The notes below the pieces were generated by a model. That model was given only the letters and a program-made list of their open reading frames with translations, was not told the DNA's origin and made no database searches. This document shows positions 16,085 to 23,327 of a stretch of 64,000 nt of DNA, in pieces (the first letter of the stretch is position 1; each line of letters opens with the position of its first letter). Location: positions 62,001 through 126,000 of the forward strand of contig JANQRT010000058.1 of NCBI GenBank assembly GCA_028284385.1, read 5' to 3'. Made by a program: the position numbers and the translations under genes. Origin of the DNA: Opitutaceae bacterium. GTDB taxonomy: Bacteria; Verrucomicrobiota; Verrucomicrobiia; Opitutales; Opitutaceae.

Positions 16085-17287
16085 ATGAGCTTGGAACCTC
16101 CATACAGCGTAGCTGATAGATGGAACGAGCCTTGGAACGCTCTGGCTTTCAAGCGTTGGGCTTTGCAATTGCGGCGTCGACTCCTGCCCAGAGAAGTGAC
16201 GCTGGGGCTCGTTTTCGCATCTCCCAAGTATATGGATACAGCTCTTGAGCTGGTAGACGTATTAAGATCTTCTGTGGGAATTCCCACGCTTGCCGGATGC
16301 GTTTCAGGGGGTATCATCTGCAATGAAATGGAACATGAGCGTGATGCTGGCATCGCCTTGGGCTTATATTATTTGCCTGGAGCCCAGCTGCAGGACCTGG
16401 CTTTTTCATCCTCGATGGCGAGAGATGCGGCCAAGAGCGAAGAAGAAGGCTTTTGGCGTCGTCGATTCGATCCCGGAAGCGAGAGCATCAATAGCTGGCT
16501 TGTATTTGCGGAGCCACTTCATTTCGATGTCGAGACATGGATAAATTCCTGGCAAAGGGATTTTCCAGGGAAGCCTATTTATGGCGGGCTGTCTCACTTT
16601 GATCCCGAGGAAAAGCAAAGTCTTGTCGTCTGGAATGATTCTCTATTGACCAATGGAGGAGTCGCTATCGGCTTCGCTGGAGGGGTCTGTATTCGCGGAT
16701 TGACAGCCCAAGGTTGTACTCCGGTAGGAGAAACGTGGACCATTACCAAGGTTAAGGACAATGTCCTGGAGCGTATCGGAAACCGGCCTGCGTTTCAGAT
16801 AATGGAGGACACCTTCAATCAAATGTCGAACGATCTTCGTGTTCGTAGCCGAGGGAATCTATTCATTGGACTGGCGGTTGACGAGTATCAGGAAGACTTC
16901 GGTCGCGGCGATTTCGTCGTACGCAATCTAATGGCTGCCAATCCGGAAAACGGACAGTTGACCGTTGGAGCTTTCCCACGCGTCGGCCAGACGATGCAGT
17001 TCCAGATTCGCGACGGAGAAGCGGCTGCGACTGAATTGAAAGAGCTGGTTGCCAATAAAATTTCGGAAAATGCGGACAAACGCGTTTTCGGAGCTTGCCT
17101 GAGCAATTGCGCAGGTCGCGGTTGGGCGATGTTCGGCCTCCCTCACCACGACGCGACTATCATTTATAGAATGATCAAGCCTCAGGCGATGGCTGGTTTC
17201 TTTGGCAATGGAGAGTTCGGTCCCGTAGGGAATCGGAATTTCGTCCACGGCTACACCAGCTCTCTCGCTGTATTCAAGGAAGTGTGA
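16085..17287 (+). CDS. FIST N/C domain sensory protein
   Basis: 400 residues without signal peptide or membrane helix. Residues ~35-230 match the FIST N-terminal domain (TLGLVFASPKYMDTALELVDVL, then GCVSGGII and GGVAIGFAGGV). Residues ~240-395 match FIST_C (CLSNCAGRGWAMFG, then MAGFFGNGEFGPVGNRNFVHGYTSSLAVF). FIST domains are thought to sense small molecules such as amino acids and usually feed kinases or cyclases; here there is no fused output domain, so it would act through a partner or alone. It ends at a strong hairpin shared with the convergent TonB-C gene. Confidence 0.85.
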   Translation: MSLEPPYSVADRWNEPWNALAFKRWALQLRRRLLPREVTLGLVFASPKYMDTALELVDVLRSSVGIPTLAGCVSGGIICNEMEHERDAGIALGLYYLPGAQLQDLAFSSSMARDAAKSEEEGFWRRRFDPGSESINSWLVFAEPLHFDVETWINSWQRDFPGKPIYGGLSHFDPEEKQSLVVWNDSLLTNGGVAIGFAGGVCIRGLTAQGCTPVGETWTITKVKDNVLERIGNRPAFQIMEDTFNQMSNDLRVRSRGNLFIGLAVDEYQEDFGRGDFVVRNLMAANPENGQLTVGAFPRVGQTMQFQIRDGEAAATELKELVANKISENADKRVFGACLSNCAGRGWAMFGLPHHDATIIYRMIKPQAMAGFFGNGEFGPVGNRNFVHGYTSSLAVFKEV

Positions 17288-17298
17288 CGCTATGGGGT

Positions 17299-17337
17299 GC
17301 CTTCAATGGATAGCAATCTATCGTTGAAGGCTTTATT
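17299..17337 (+). terminator. Terminator between the FIST gene and the convergent TonB-C gene
   Basis: GCCTTCAAT/GATAG pairs with CTATC/GTTGAAGGC (17299-17331), giving about 14 base pairs with one bulge and a CAAT loop, followed by TTTATT on the plus strand. It overlaps the stop region of the minus-strand gene and may act in both directions. Confidence 0.8.
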
Positions 17338-18028
17338 CGCTCATCTGGATTGGCATCGCCATGGAAACGTAGGCTGGATCGCCTTTCACCAAGATGGGCT
17401 TGTATTTCATGTGGCTCACAGCCCTGATCGCCGCTTCTTCGAAGCCTTCCGTCGAAATTGAAATGATTCTTGGGTTGTGAATCATTCCATCCGGAGCGAT
17501 AATAAATTCGATGCTTATCGAAGCTGATTTTCCCGTGTCGCGAAATTGTTGGGGATAGAAATCAACGAAAGCGGGTACGAATGTTGGAAGAGGCGGTTTA
17601 TCGAGCTCTGAAGAGGGCGTTATTTTCGTATCCAGTTTTTTAAAAACTTCCCGCTCCATTTCGACGTTTAGCATATGCTCGAATGTAATGCTGAAAACGA
17701 ATGGAAGCTTTGCTTTGATCTCGATGGGAACGCCATTTTTGGTAGCTGGTTCGAAAATCCATTCAGATGCGGCGAGCATCGCCGCGAGACCGAATTCCTC
17801 GTGGGATGCGGTATCCACCATCGGATCGATTACACTGCCAAACGTATCTACTGTAATCACAATCGTGGCGTGGCCTTCGATGCCCTGCTGATATAGCTCT
17901 TCCGGGTGTGTAGGCGTCACCTTGTAAATCGCTACAGGGGATTCGATTACGTCTTCCGATTCCTCGGCAAACATTATCGAGGGAAACAGCATGGCGCTAA
18001 TCAGAACTGCAGAACCGAATTTTCTCAT
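17333..18028 (-). CDS. Secreted protein with two TonB C-terminal-like domains
   Basis: 231 residues with a cleavable signal peptide (~1-21, SIMFAEES). Residues ~28-115 and ~140-230 each resemble a TonB_C domain: YKVTPTHPEELYQQGIEGHATIVITVDTFGSV in the first, and FVPAFVDFYPQQFRDTGKSASISIEFIIAPDGMI with EEAAIRAVSHMKYKPIL in the second. True TonB has one such domain tethered to the inner membrane by an N-terminal helix and a Pro-rich linker; this protein has neither linker nor obvious permanent anchor. It is therefore probably a periplasmic TonB-like protein rather than the energy transducer itself. Function unknown. Confidence 0.75.
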   Translation of the reverse strand: MRKFGSAVLISAMLFPSIMFAEESEDVIESPVAIYKVTPTHPEELYQQGIEGHATIVITVDTFGSVIDPMVDTASHEEFGLAAMLAASEWIFEPATKNGVPIEIKAKLPFVFSITFEHMLNVEMEREVFKKLDTKITPSSELDKPPLPTFVPAFVDFYPQQFRDTGKSASISIEFIIAPDGMIHNPRIISISTEGFEEAAIRAVSHMKYKPILVKGDPAYVSMAMPIQMSE

Positions 18029-18135
18029 TTCTTGTGAAATGTCTTATCTTACCTCTTATTCGGCAAAATAGTGGCTCTTTTGAGTAGATTACTCCATGCG
18101 GCCTTATAAAATCTGCTAAAACCATTTTCCTTCTC

Positions 18136-18408
18136 ATGGACGACCCCGATCCTATCGAAATGCCCATTAATGGGGAGCTTGACCTTCATACCTTTCGGCC
18201 CTCCGAAATTGGGGACCTCTTGCAGGACTATTTCGAAGCCTGCTTGGACAAAGGAATTAAGGAAATTCGCGTTATCCATGGAAAAGGCACTGGCACTTTG
18301 AGAGAGACGATTCATGCCCAGCTCCGTAAATCGCCACTGGTTAGCGACTTCCGGCTTGGCGACGAGTCTTCGGGAAGTTGGGGCGCGACCCTTGTTAAGC
18401 TTCGATAG
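18136..18408 (+). CDS. Small Smr-domain protein
   Basis: 90 residues, essentially one Smr (small MutS-related) domain: GELDLHTFRPSEI at the start (the LDLH motif), IRVIHGKGTGTLRETI in the middle (HGKGTG motif) and a C-terminal GSWGATLVKL. Smr domains are nicking nucleases or nucleic-acid-binding modules; stand-alone versions act in RNA quality control or recombination. Its last 14 bases overlap the 3' end of the convergent response-regulator gene. Confidence 0.88.
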   Translation: MDDPDPIEMPINGELDLHTFRPSEIGDLLQDYFEACLDKGIKEIRVIHGKGTGTLRETIHAQLRKSPLVSDFRLGDESSGSWGATLVKLR

Positions 18409-19021
18409 CTTCCGCCTTGCGTTTCATTGCTTGCTTGAATTCTTCAAGCTCGGGACGAACGTATTTTTCCAAACAGTCGGGGCACACGGTATGCGTGAAA
18501 TTGGCTCCTATGCGATTGTTGATGTAATGCTCGATCTGTTCCCAGGTGTCTTTGTCGTTTCGAACGTCTTTGCAGTACGTGCAGATTGGAATAAGCTGCT
18601 CCAGTTCCTTAACCTGGCTGCAGAAACCAAGAATGCGCTCCGCTACGCGAATCCGATTCCAGATCTCCTCCGAGCTTATCGGCTTTTTCAGAAAATCGTC
18701 CACTCCCGCGTCGATTGCCTGCTCCAGATTGACTCGCGAACGACGCTGGGCGGTTACGAGAATGAAGTACGTATAAGACTCGATGTAGCTCTTGCGTAGG
18801 TACTTGCAAAGCTCCAATCCATCGAGTCCAGGCATTTTCCAGTCGCTGATAACGATTTGCGGCTGTTTTTTGGCAAACGCTTCCCACGCGTCCTTTCCGT
18901 TGTCGAAGGTTTCGGTTTCGTAGCCGAGACTATTCACTCGGATCTTCAAAAGCCGACGCGTTGTGAGATCGTCTTCAACAATAAAAACTTTTTGTTTTGA
19001 GCCCATGAATGGGGTCTTCAT
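18395..19021 (-). CDS. Response regulator with C-terminal Cys-rich (zinc-binding-like) module
   Basis: 208 residues (an alternative ATG at 19006 removes five). Residues ~10-130 form a receiver domain: acidic pair Asp17-Asp18, phospho-acceptor Asp60 in VISDWKMPGLDG, Thr90 and Lys112 in FLKKP. After a short coiled linker comes a compact module: LIPICTYCKDVR with Cys147 and Cys150, DTWEQIEHYI, then FTHTVCPDCLEKY with Cys180 and Cys183. This Cys2-Cys2 module is seen at the C terminus of many bacterial signalling proteins and may bind metal or sense redox. No DNA-binding or enzymatic output is visible and no histidine kinase lies nearby. Confidence 0.88.
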   Translation of the reverse strand: MKTPFMGSKQKVFIVEDDLTTRRLLKIRVNSLGYETETFDNGKDAWEAFAKKQPQIVISDWKMPGLDGLELCKYLRKSYIESYTYFILVTAQRRSRVNLEQAIDAGVDDFLKKPISSEEIWNRIRVAERILGFCSQVKELEQLIPICTYCKDVRNDKDTWEQIEHYINNRIGANFTHTVCPDCLEKYVRPELEEFKQAMKRKAEAIEA

Positions 19022-19201
19022 CGGCGCGTAGGATTCTGGATGAATGAACGCTCTCGATATGAGCTCTTTCCGCTCGGTTTTAACAGATATTTAAAGAGGT
19101 TTCAGTCTGTTCCCTATTTATAAACGGCTCACTTCAAGGCGCTACGTCCGTTCGCATTAGAGCCTGAATAATCTTTCCATCCTAATTGAACTCGGTCACG
19201 A

Positions 19202-19888
19202 ATGATGGTCGCAGCAGCCATGGCCACCAGCACCGTTGAGGATTACATCAAGAGCATCTACGCCCTTCAATTTGATAAAAGGCAAGGTGGGAATGTGGGC
19301 ATGGGAGAGCTAGCTGCGGCTCTTGGAGTAGCCCCTGGAACCGCGACTTCCATGGTTAAGTCTCTGGCGAAATCCGGTCATCTTTCCTATAAGCCGCGTA
19401 TTGGCGTAAAGCTTACCGAGCAAGGCGAGAAACTAGCTTTGCACGTACTGCGGCGTCATCGTCTCATCGAGCTTTTCCTGGTGAAAACGCTGGGCATGGA
19501 ATGGCATGAGATTCATGATGAAGCGGAAGCCTTGGAGCACTCTATTTCGGACCGTCTTCTCGAGAAAATAGATGCTCTCCTTGGTCGGCCCAAGCTGGAT
19601 CCCCACGGAGATCCGATACCTTCCGCTACGGGTGACATGACGCAACGCGACTTGATTCCTCTCGATCAATGCGAAGAAGGGCAAGAGGCTCGTATTGGCC
19701 GGATTGAAGATCAAGAAGGTTCCTTTCTCCAGTATTTGGAATCCAATGACCTGACTCCTGGCATTCTCCTGAGAATCAATGCCATGGATCCGCACGCTGG
19801 AGTGCTTTCAGTCAAGTTCGACAATGGCGTCGAACGTAGTTTGAGCTATCCTGCCGCTAGGAAAATCCACGTCGAACGCTGTGGTTGA
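19202..19888 (+). CDS. DtxR/MntR-family metal-dependent transcriptional regulator
   Basis: 228 residues. The N-terminal winged helix matches the family: TVEDYIKSIYAL, then MGELAAALGVAPGTATSMVKSLAKSGHLSYKPRIGVKLTEQG. The dimerisation/metal domain follows (LRRHRLIELFLVKTLGMEWHEIHDEAEALEHSISDRLLEKID and LDPHGDPIP), with the His, Glu and Asp expected at the metal sites. A C-terminal FeoA/SH3-like segment spans ~150-225. Such proteins repress iron- or manganese-uptake genes when metal is abundant; no transporter gene is adjacent. It overlaps rmuC by 8 bases. Confidence 0.92.
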   Translation: MMVAAAMATSTVEDYIKSIYALQFDKRQGGNVGMGELAAALGVAPGTATSMVKSLAKSGHLSYKPRIGVKLTEQGEKLALHVLRRHRLIELFLVKTLGMEWHEIHDEAEALEHSISDRLLEKIDALLGRPKLDPHGDPIPSATGDMTQRDLIPLDQCEEGQEARIGRIEDQEGSFLQYLESNDLTPGILLRINAMDPHAGVLSVKFDNGVERSLSYPAARKIHVERCG

Positions 19889-21242
19889 GTTCATTAAGGA
19901 ATGGGATTGGCTGATCGCCATCCTGGTAGGCTTTGGGCTAGCTTGGATTATCCAATCTTTGAGAGCTAAAGCCAGAGGAGATGTTTCTCAAGAAGAGCAT
20001 AACCGCATTTTGGATACGCTTGACGAGGAGAAAACGAATTCCGCTCGTCTTGAGGAAAGAGCGAGAAATTATGAAGCGAGTTCGAATAGCATGGACGAAC
20101 AGCTCGAAATCGCGCGAGAGGAAAGCAAAAGCCTGCATAGAAAGCTGGCTGCTGCCGATGAACGTTCGGAATACCTGGAAAAGCGAATTTCAGAGCAGAA
20201 AGACGAACTACAGCGTATTCAAAAGAAACTGACAGCGGAATTCGAAAATCTAGCGAACCGTATTCTCGACGAGAAATCCAAGAAATTCGTTCTGCAGAAT
20301 AAGGAAAGCCTTGACAAACTCCTCTCTCCCCTCAGCGAGAAAATCGTTTCCTTTCGTGAGCGGGTGGAGAAAACGCGTGAGGAGGACTTAAAGGACCGCG
20401 CTTCTCTCAAGGAGCAGATTCATTCTATGAGCCAGCTTAATCAACGCATGTCTGAGGAGGCTCGTAATTTGACGATCGCTTTGAAAGGCCAGTCCAAGAC
20501 TCAAGGCAATTGGGGCGAGATTATTCTCGAGCGTGTATTGGAGAAATCAGGACTGATTGCTGGGCAGGAGTATGAAACTCAAACGAGTCTAACCGACGAG
20601 AACGGGCGTCGTTTCCAGCCTGATGTGCTCATAAATCTTCCCGAAGGCAGGCGTTTGGTAGTCGACTCCAAAGTTAGTCTCGTCGCCTACGAGCGTTGCG
20701 TGAATGAAGAGGACAAGGATCTAGCCAGCTCCGCGTTGAAGGAGCATCTTTCTAGCGTAAGAAACCATGTTGCCGAGCTGAGCAAGAAAAGCTATGAATC
20801 GCTTTATGGGATCATTTCGCCCGACTTCGTATTGATGTTCATCCCTGTCGAGCCGGCTTTCACTATGGCGATGCAGGCCGACGATGGGCTCTTCGATTTC
20901 GCGTTTCGCCAAAACGTGGTTATCGTGACGCCAAGCACCTTGTTGGCCACGTTGCGCACTGTAGCCAATATCTGGCGACAAGAGAAGCAGACAAGAAACG
21001 TGATGGAGATTGCTCGGAAAAGTGGCGCTCTTTACGACAAGTTCGTTGGATTTTTCTCTGACATGGAGGAGATTGGGCGACGTCTGGGTAAGAGTCACGA
21101 GGCTTACGAAGAGGCGATGAAGAAATTGCAGTCTGGCCGCGGGAACCTGGTCCGAAGTGTTGAGGAGATCAGGAAGCTTGGCGCTCGAGCCAAAAAGGAG
21201 CTGCCTGAAGAAGCCGTCGAGGAGGCCCTACTGGAAGATTGA
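19881..21242 (+). CDS. rmuC: DNA recombination protein RmuC homologue
   Basis: 453 residues from GTG 19881, overlapping the end of the DtxR-type gene by 8 bases, so translation is probably coupled. One N-terminal membrane helix (~8-24, AILVGFGLAWII) is followed by a long coiled coil (~35-170) and the RmuC nuclease-like core: QGNWGEIILERVLEKSGL, then FQPDVLINLPEGRRLVVDSKVSL and FRQNVVIVTPSTLLATLRTV. RmuC limits recombination between inverted repeats; the core is a PD-(D/E)XK-type fold. Confidence 0.92.
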   Translation: MVEFIKEWDWLIAILVGFGLAWIIQSLRAKARGDVSQEEHNRILDTLDEEKTNSARLEERARNYEASSNSMDEQLEIAREESKSLHRKLAAADERSEYLEKRISEQKDELQRIQKKLTAEFENLANRILDEKSKKFVLQNKESLDKLLSPLSEKIVSFRERVEKTREEDLKDRASLKEQIHSMSQLNQRMSEEARNLTIALKGQSKTQGNWGEIILERVLEKSGLIAGQEYETQTSLTDENGRRFQPDVLINLPEGRRLVVDSKVSLVAYERCVNEEDKDLASSALKEHLSSVRNHVAELSKKSYESLYGIISPDFVLMFIPVEPAFTMAMQADDGLFDFAFRQNVVIVTPSTLLATLRTVANIWRQEKQTRNVMEIARKSGALYDKFVGFFSDMEEIGRRLGKSHEAYEEAMKKLQSGRGNLVRSVEEIRKLGARAKKELPEEAVEEALLED

Positions 21243-21367
21243 ATTTTAACTCTGGGGTTTCTAATAGCCTAATGGTTAGACGCTTAAGTTCTCCTACCGT
21301 TTTTCGTTAATAATTTGGTCATTGAAAATGTTCAAAGACTGCCAAGATTCTTTTAGTCCTTTGATCC

Positions 21368-22153
21368 ATGATTGTCCGTAACGAACAACAACTGAGAGAG
21401 GTCCGTCAAGCCGCTCAAGTAGCGGCTACTGTGCTTGATCGTATGGTACAGCTGGTTGTTCCCGGTTTGAATACGTACGATTTGGATCAAGCGGGTAGGA
21501 GATTCATTGACGAGCTAGGCGCCGAGAGCGCCTGCTATAAATATCAGGTTGGTTCTCGAATCTATCCAGCATTTACCTGCCTTTCGGTTAACGACGAAGT
21601 GGTTCACGGAATAGGTTCCCTAGATCGCGTCTTGCGAGAGGGGGACATCATCAGTGTCGATGTCTGTACCCGATATAATGGCTACATTGGGGATAACTGC
21701 GCCACCGTTGCTGTGGGCGAAATCGATCCAGAGGTACGCCGTCTTCTCGAGGTAACCGAAGAGGCGATGTACGATGGCATCAAAATGGCCAAAGCTGGAA
21801 ATCGAGTTGGAAAGATTTCCAGCGCCGTTCAGCGGAAGGTTGAGAAAGCCGGTTTCTCGGTCATTCGCGATTTTGTTGGGCACGGGGTTGGCCGTAGCCT
21901 GCACGAGGAACCGCAAATACCGAATTTCGGCAAGCCTGGAGACTACAAGCGTCTACGCCAGGGAATGGTCGTTTGTATCGAACCCATGGTCAACCAAGGC
22001 GACTATCACGTAAAGATGGGTCATGACGGTTGGACGGCTCTCAGCGCTGATGGAAGTCCATCGGCTCATTTCGAGCAGACTGTTTACATTAGCCCAGAAG
22101 GGCCTGAGATCATCAGCGTGCCGGTTGGGAAAGAGGCGCCCGTTCTCGTTTAG
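21368..22153 (+). CDS. map: Methionine aminopeptidase, type I
   Basis: 261 residues, standard type Ia length without the N-terminal zinc-finger extension. The five metal ligands are all visible: Asp98 (SVDVC), Asp109 (GDNCA), His172 (GHGVG), Glu205 (CIEPM) and Glu236 (FEQT); His80 is the substrate-side His. It removes the initiator Met from nascent proteins. A lone gene with about 125 bases upstream. Confidence 0.96.
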   Translation: MIVRNEQQLREVRQAAQVAATVLDRMVQLVVPGLNTYDLDQAGRRFIDELGAESACYKYQVGSRIYPAFTCLSVNDEVVHGIGSLDRVLREGDIISVDVCTRYNGYIGDNCATVAVGEIDPEVRRLLEVTEEAMYDGIKMAKAGNRVGKISSAVQRKVEKAGFSVIRDFVGHGVGRSLHEEPQIPNFGKPGDYKRLRQGMVVCIEPMVNQGDYHVKMGHDGWTALSADGSPSAHFEQTVYISPEGPEIISVPVGKEAPVLV

Positions 22154-22341
22154 TGTAGATTCCTCAATGGTTTTCGGAATTGCGATTTAGTGGAGAGCAA
22201 CCCGGCATTTGCTCGGAATTTTGGATAGGTTTGCTCTCTCCTTAACCGAATAGTTGCCAAACCGGTAAAAGCTGGAGGTTGACTTTGTTGTTCAAATTCA
22301 ATCCAATTAGGGTATTCCCACGAATCTCGACTCTTGTTGGA

Positions 22342-22971
22342 ATGAAGACTGCAACCCTAATCAAAATGCTGCCAGCGCTTGCTTTGGCTTTTTATCTTGT
22401 TGGCTGTAATTCAACGAGTTCTTCTTCATCGAATCGATATCCAGTCGCTCATGAAAGCGTTCCGCACAAGCTGATTAAGGGTAGGATCGTTGAGGCAAGG
22501 GATGTCGTTATCGACGGAACAGCCAGTAATATGGGAATGGTCGTGGGCGCAGGAATTGGCACAGCTATCGGAGCCATTGCCGTTCCTCGAAAGTCGGTTG
22601 TTACCGTGAGTCCCAGCGCTGATGGTCAATCCGCCATCGTGCGTGGTTCTGATAATCATGCCGAGAGCACTGCTGCGATGGCTGTCGGAGGAGCTCTTGG
22701 TACTATCGTAGGGAGAAAGATCGAGAAAAAGCTATCTACCAGGAAAGCTCAGGAACTGGTTATCGAATTGGAGGGAGGCGACAGGCTAGTGATCGTTCAG
22801 CCTAAGCGTGAACCTGCATTCCAGCAGGATGAGCAAGTGCGGGTCTACACCACGACCTATGGGAAATCGAAAGTCTTTCATTCCGACGAGGATCCTTTTA
22901 TCGATCCGGAAACCAACGCCTATCTAATTGGCGAAGGTGATGAGGCTGACTTCGAACCTGTCACTTGGTAG
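22342..22971 (+). CDS. Glycine-zipper outer-membrane lipoprotein (SlyB/Pcp-like)
   Basis: 209 residues from ATG 22342; the frame extends upstream to a TTG at 22279, but only this ATG gives a proper lipoprotein signal, MKTATLIKMLPALALAFYLVGC, with Cys22 in the lipobox. A short Ser-rich linker follows, then a glycine-zipper pair (MGMVVGAGIGTAIGAIAV ~70-87 and MAVGGALGTIVGRKIEKKL ~112-130) and a beta-rich C-terminal part (LVIELEGGDRLVIVQP). This is the layout of SlyB/Pcp-type envelope-stress lipoproteins, though it is longer at the C terminus. Confidence 0.82.
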   Translation: MKTATLIKMLPALALAFYLVGCNSTSSSSSNRYPVAHESVPHKLIKGRIVEARDVVIDGTASNMGMVVGAGIGTAIGAIAVPRKSVVTVSPSADGQSAIVRGSDNHAESTAAMAVGGALGTIVGRKIEKKLSTRKAQELVIELEGGDRLVIVQPKREPAFQQDEQVRVYTTTYGKSKVFHSDEDPFIDPETNAYLIGEGDEADFEPVTW

Positions 22972-23327
22972 CGATCCGACGCGTATCCGATAACCAGTTA
23001 CGCGAATTCTAAAGTCGTTTTCCCGTTCAGACGTGAGTATTTCCTCATTGAGACCTTCCCCTTCCTGCATGGTTCTGCTCGCTAAGTAGATTTTCGATTA
23101 GGCCCTCTTGACCGCCAGTCGGTTTCGAAAAGCTGTAATCCTATCTCGAATGTGGTTCATCATTCCTGTTGGCTTGCAAGAAGTATTCGGATAGGAAATC
23201 CTCCTATTCAAATAATGATCTTGCGGTTATTTTCAGTGCCGAAGGCTCGGTTAGGAACCCTCTTGGCAAATCGAGTTTCTCTTCCAGGCGCAATCGTCAA
23301 TCGCTCGTCTCGTTAACTATTTAAATC
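22972..23327. other. 356-base intergenic region before the M16 peptidase gene
   Basis: No open frame here looks like a gene. Two small hairpins are visible: CGCGTA/TACGCG at 22980-23004, just after the lipoprotein stop and a possible weak terminator, and ATAGGA/TCCTAT at 23191-23207. Neither has a T tract. An A+T-rich patch around 23205-23235 could contain the peptidase promoter, but I find no convincing -35/-10 pair. Confidence 0.4.

Noticed and set aside
21265..21290. Sequence resembling a tRNA D-arm (tagcctaatggttagacgct)
   Set aside because: No acceptor stem, anticodon arm or T-arm (GGTTCGA) can be formed around it.
22192..22244. Possible hairpin GGAGAGCAA / TTTGCTCTC after map
   Set aside because: Stem is short and bulged with a loop of about 28 bases and no T tract; not strong enough to call.
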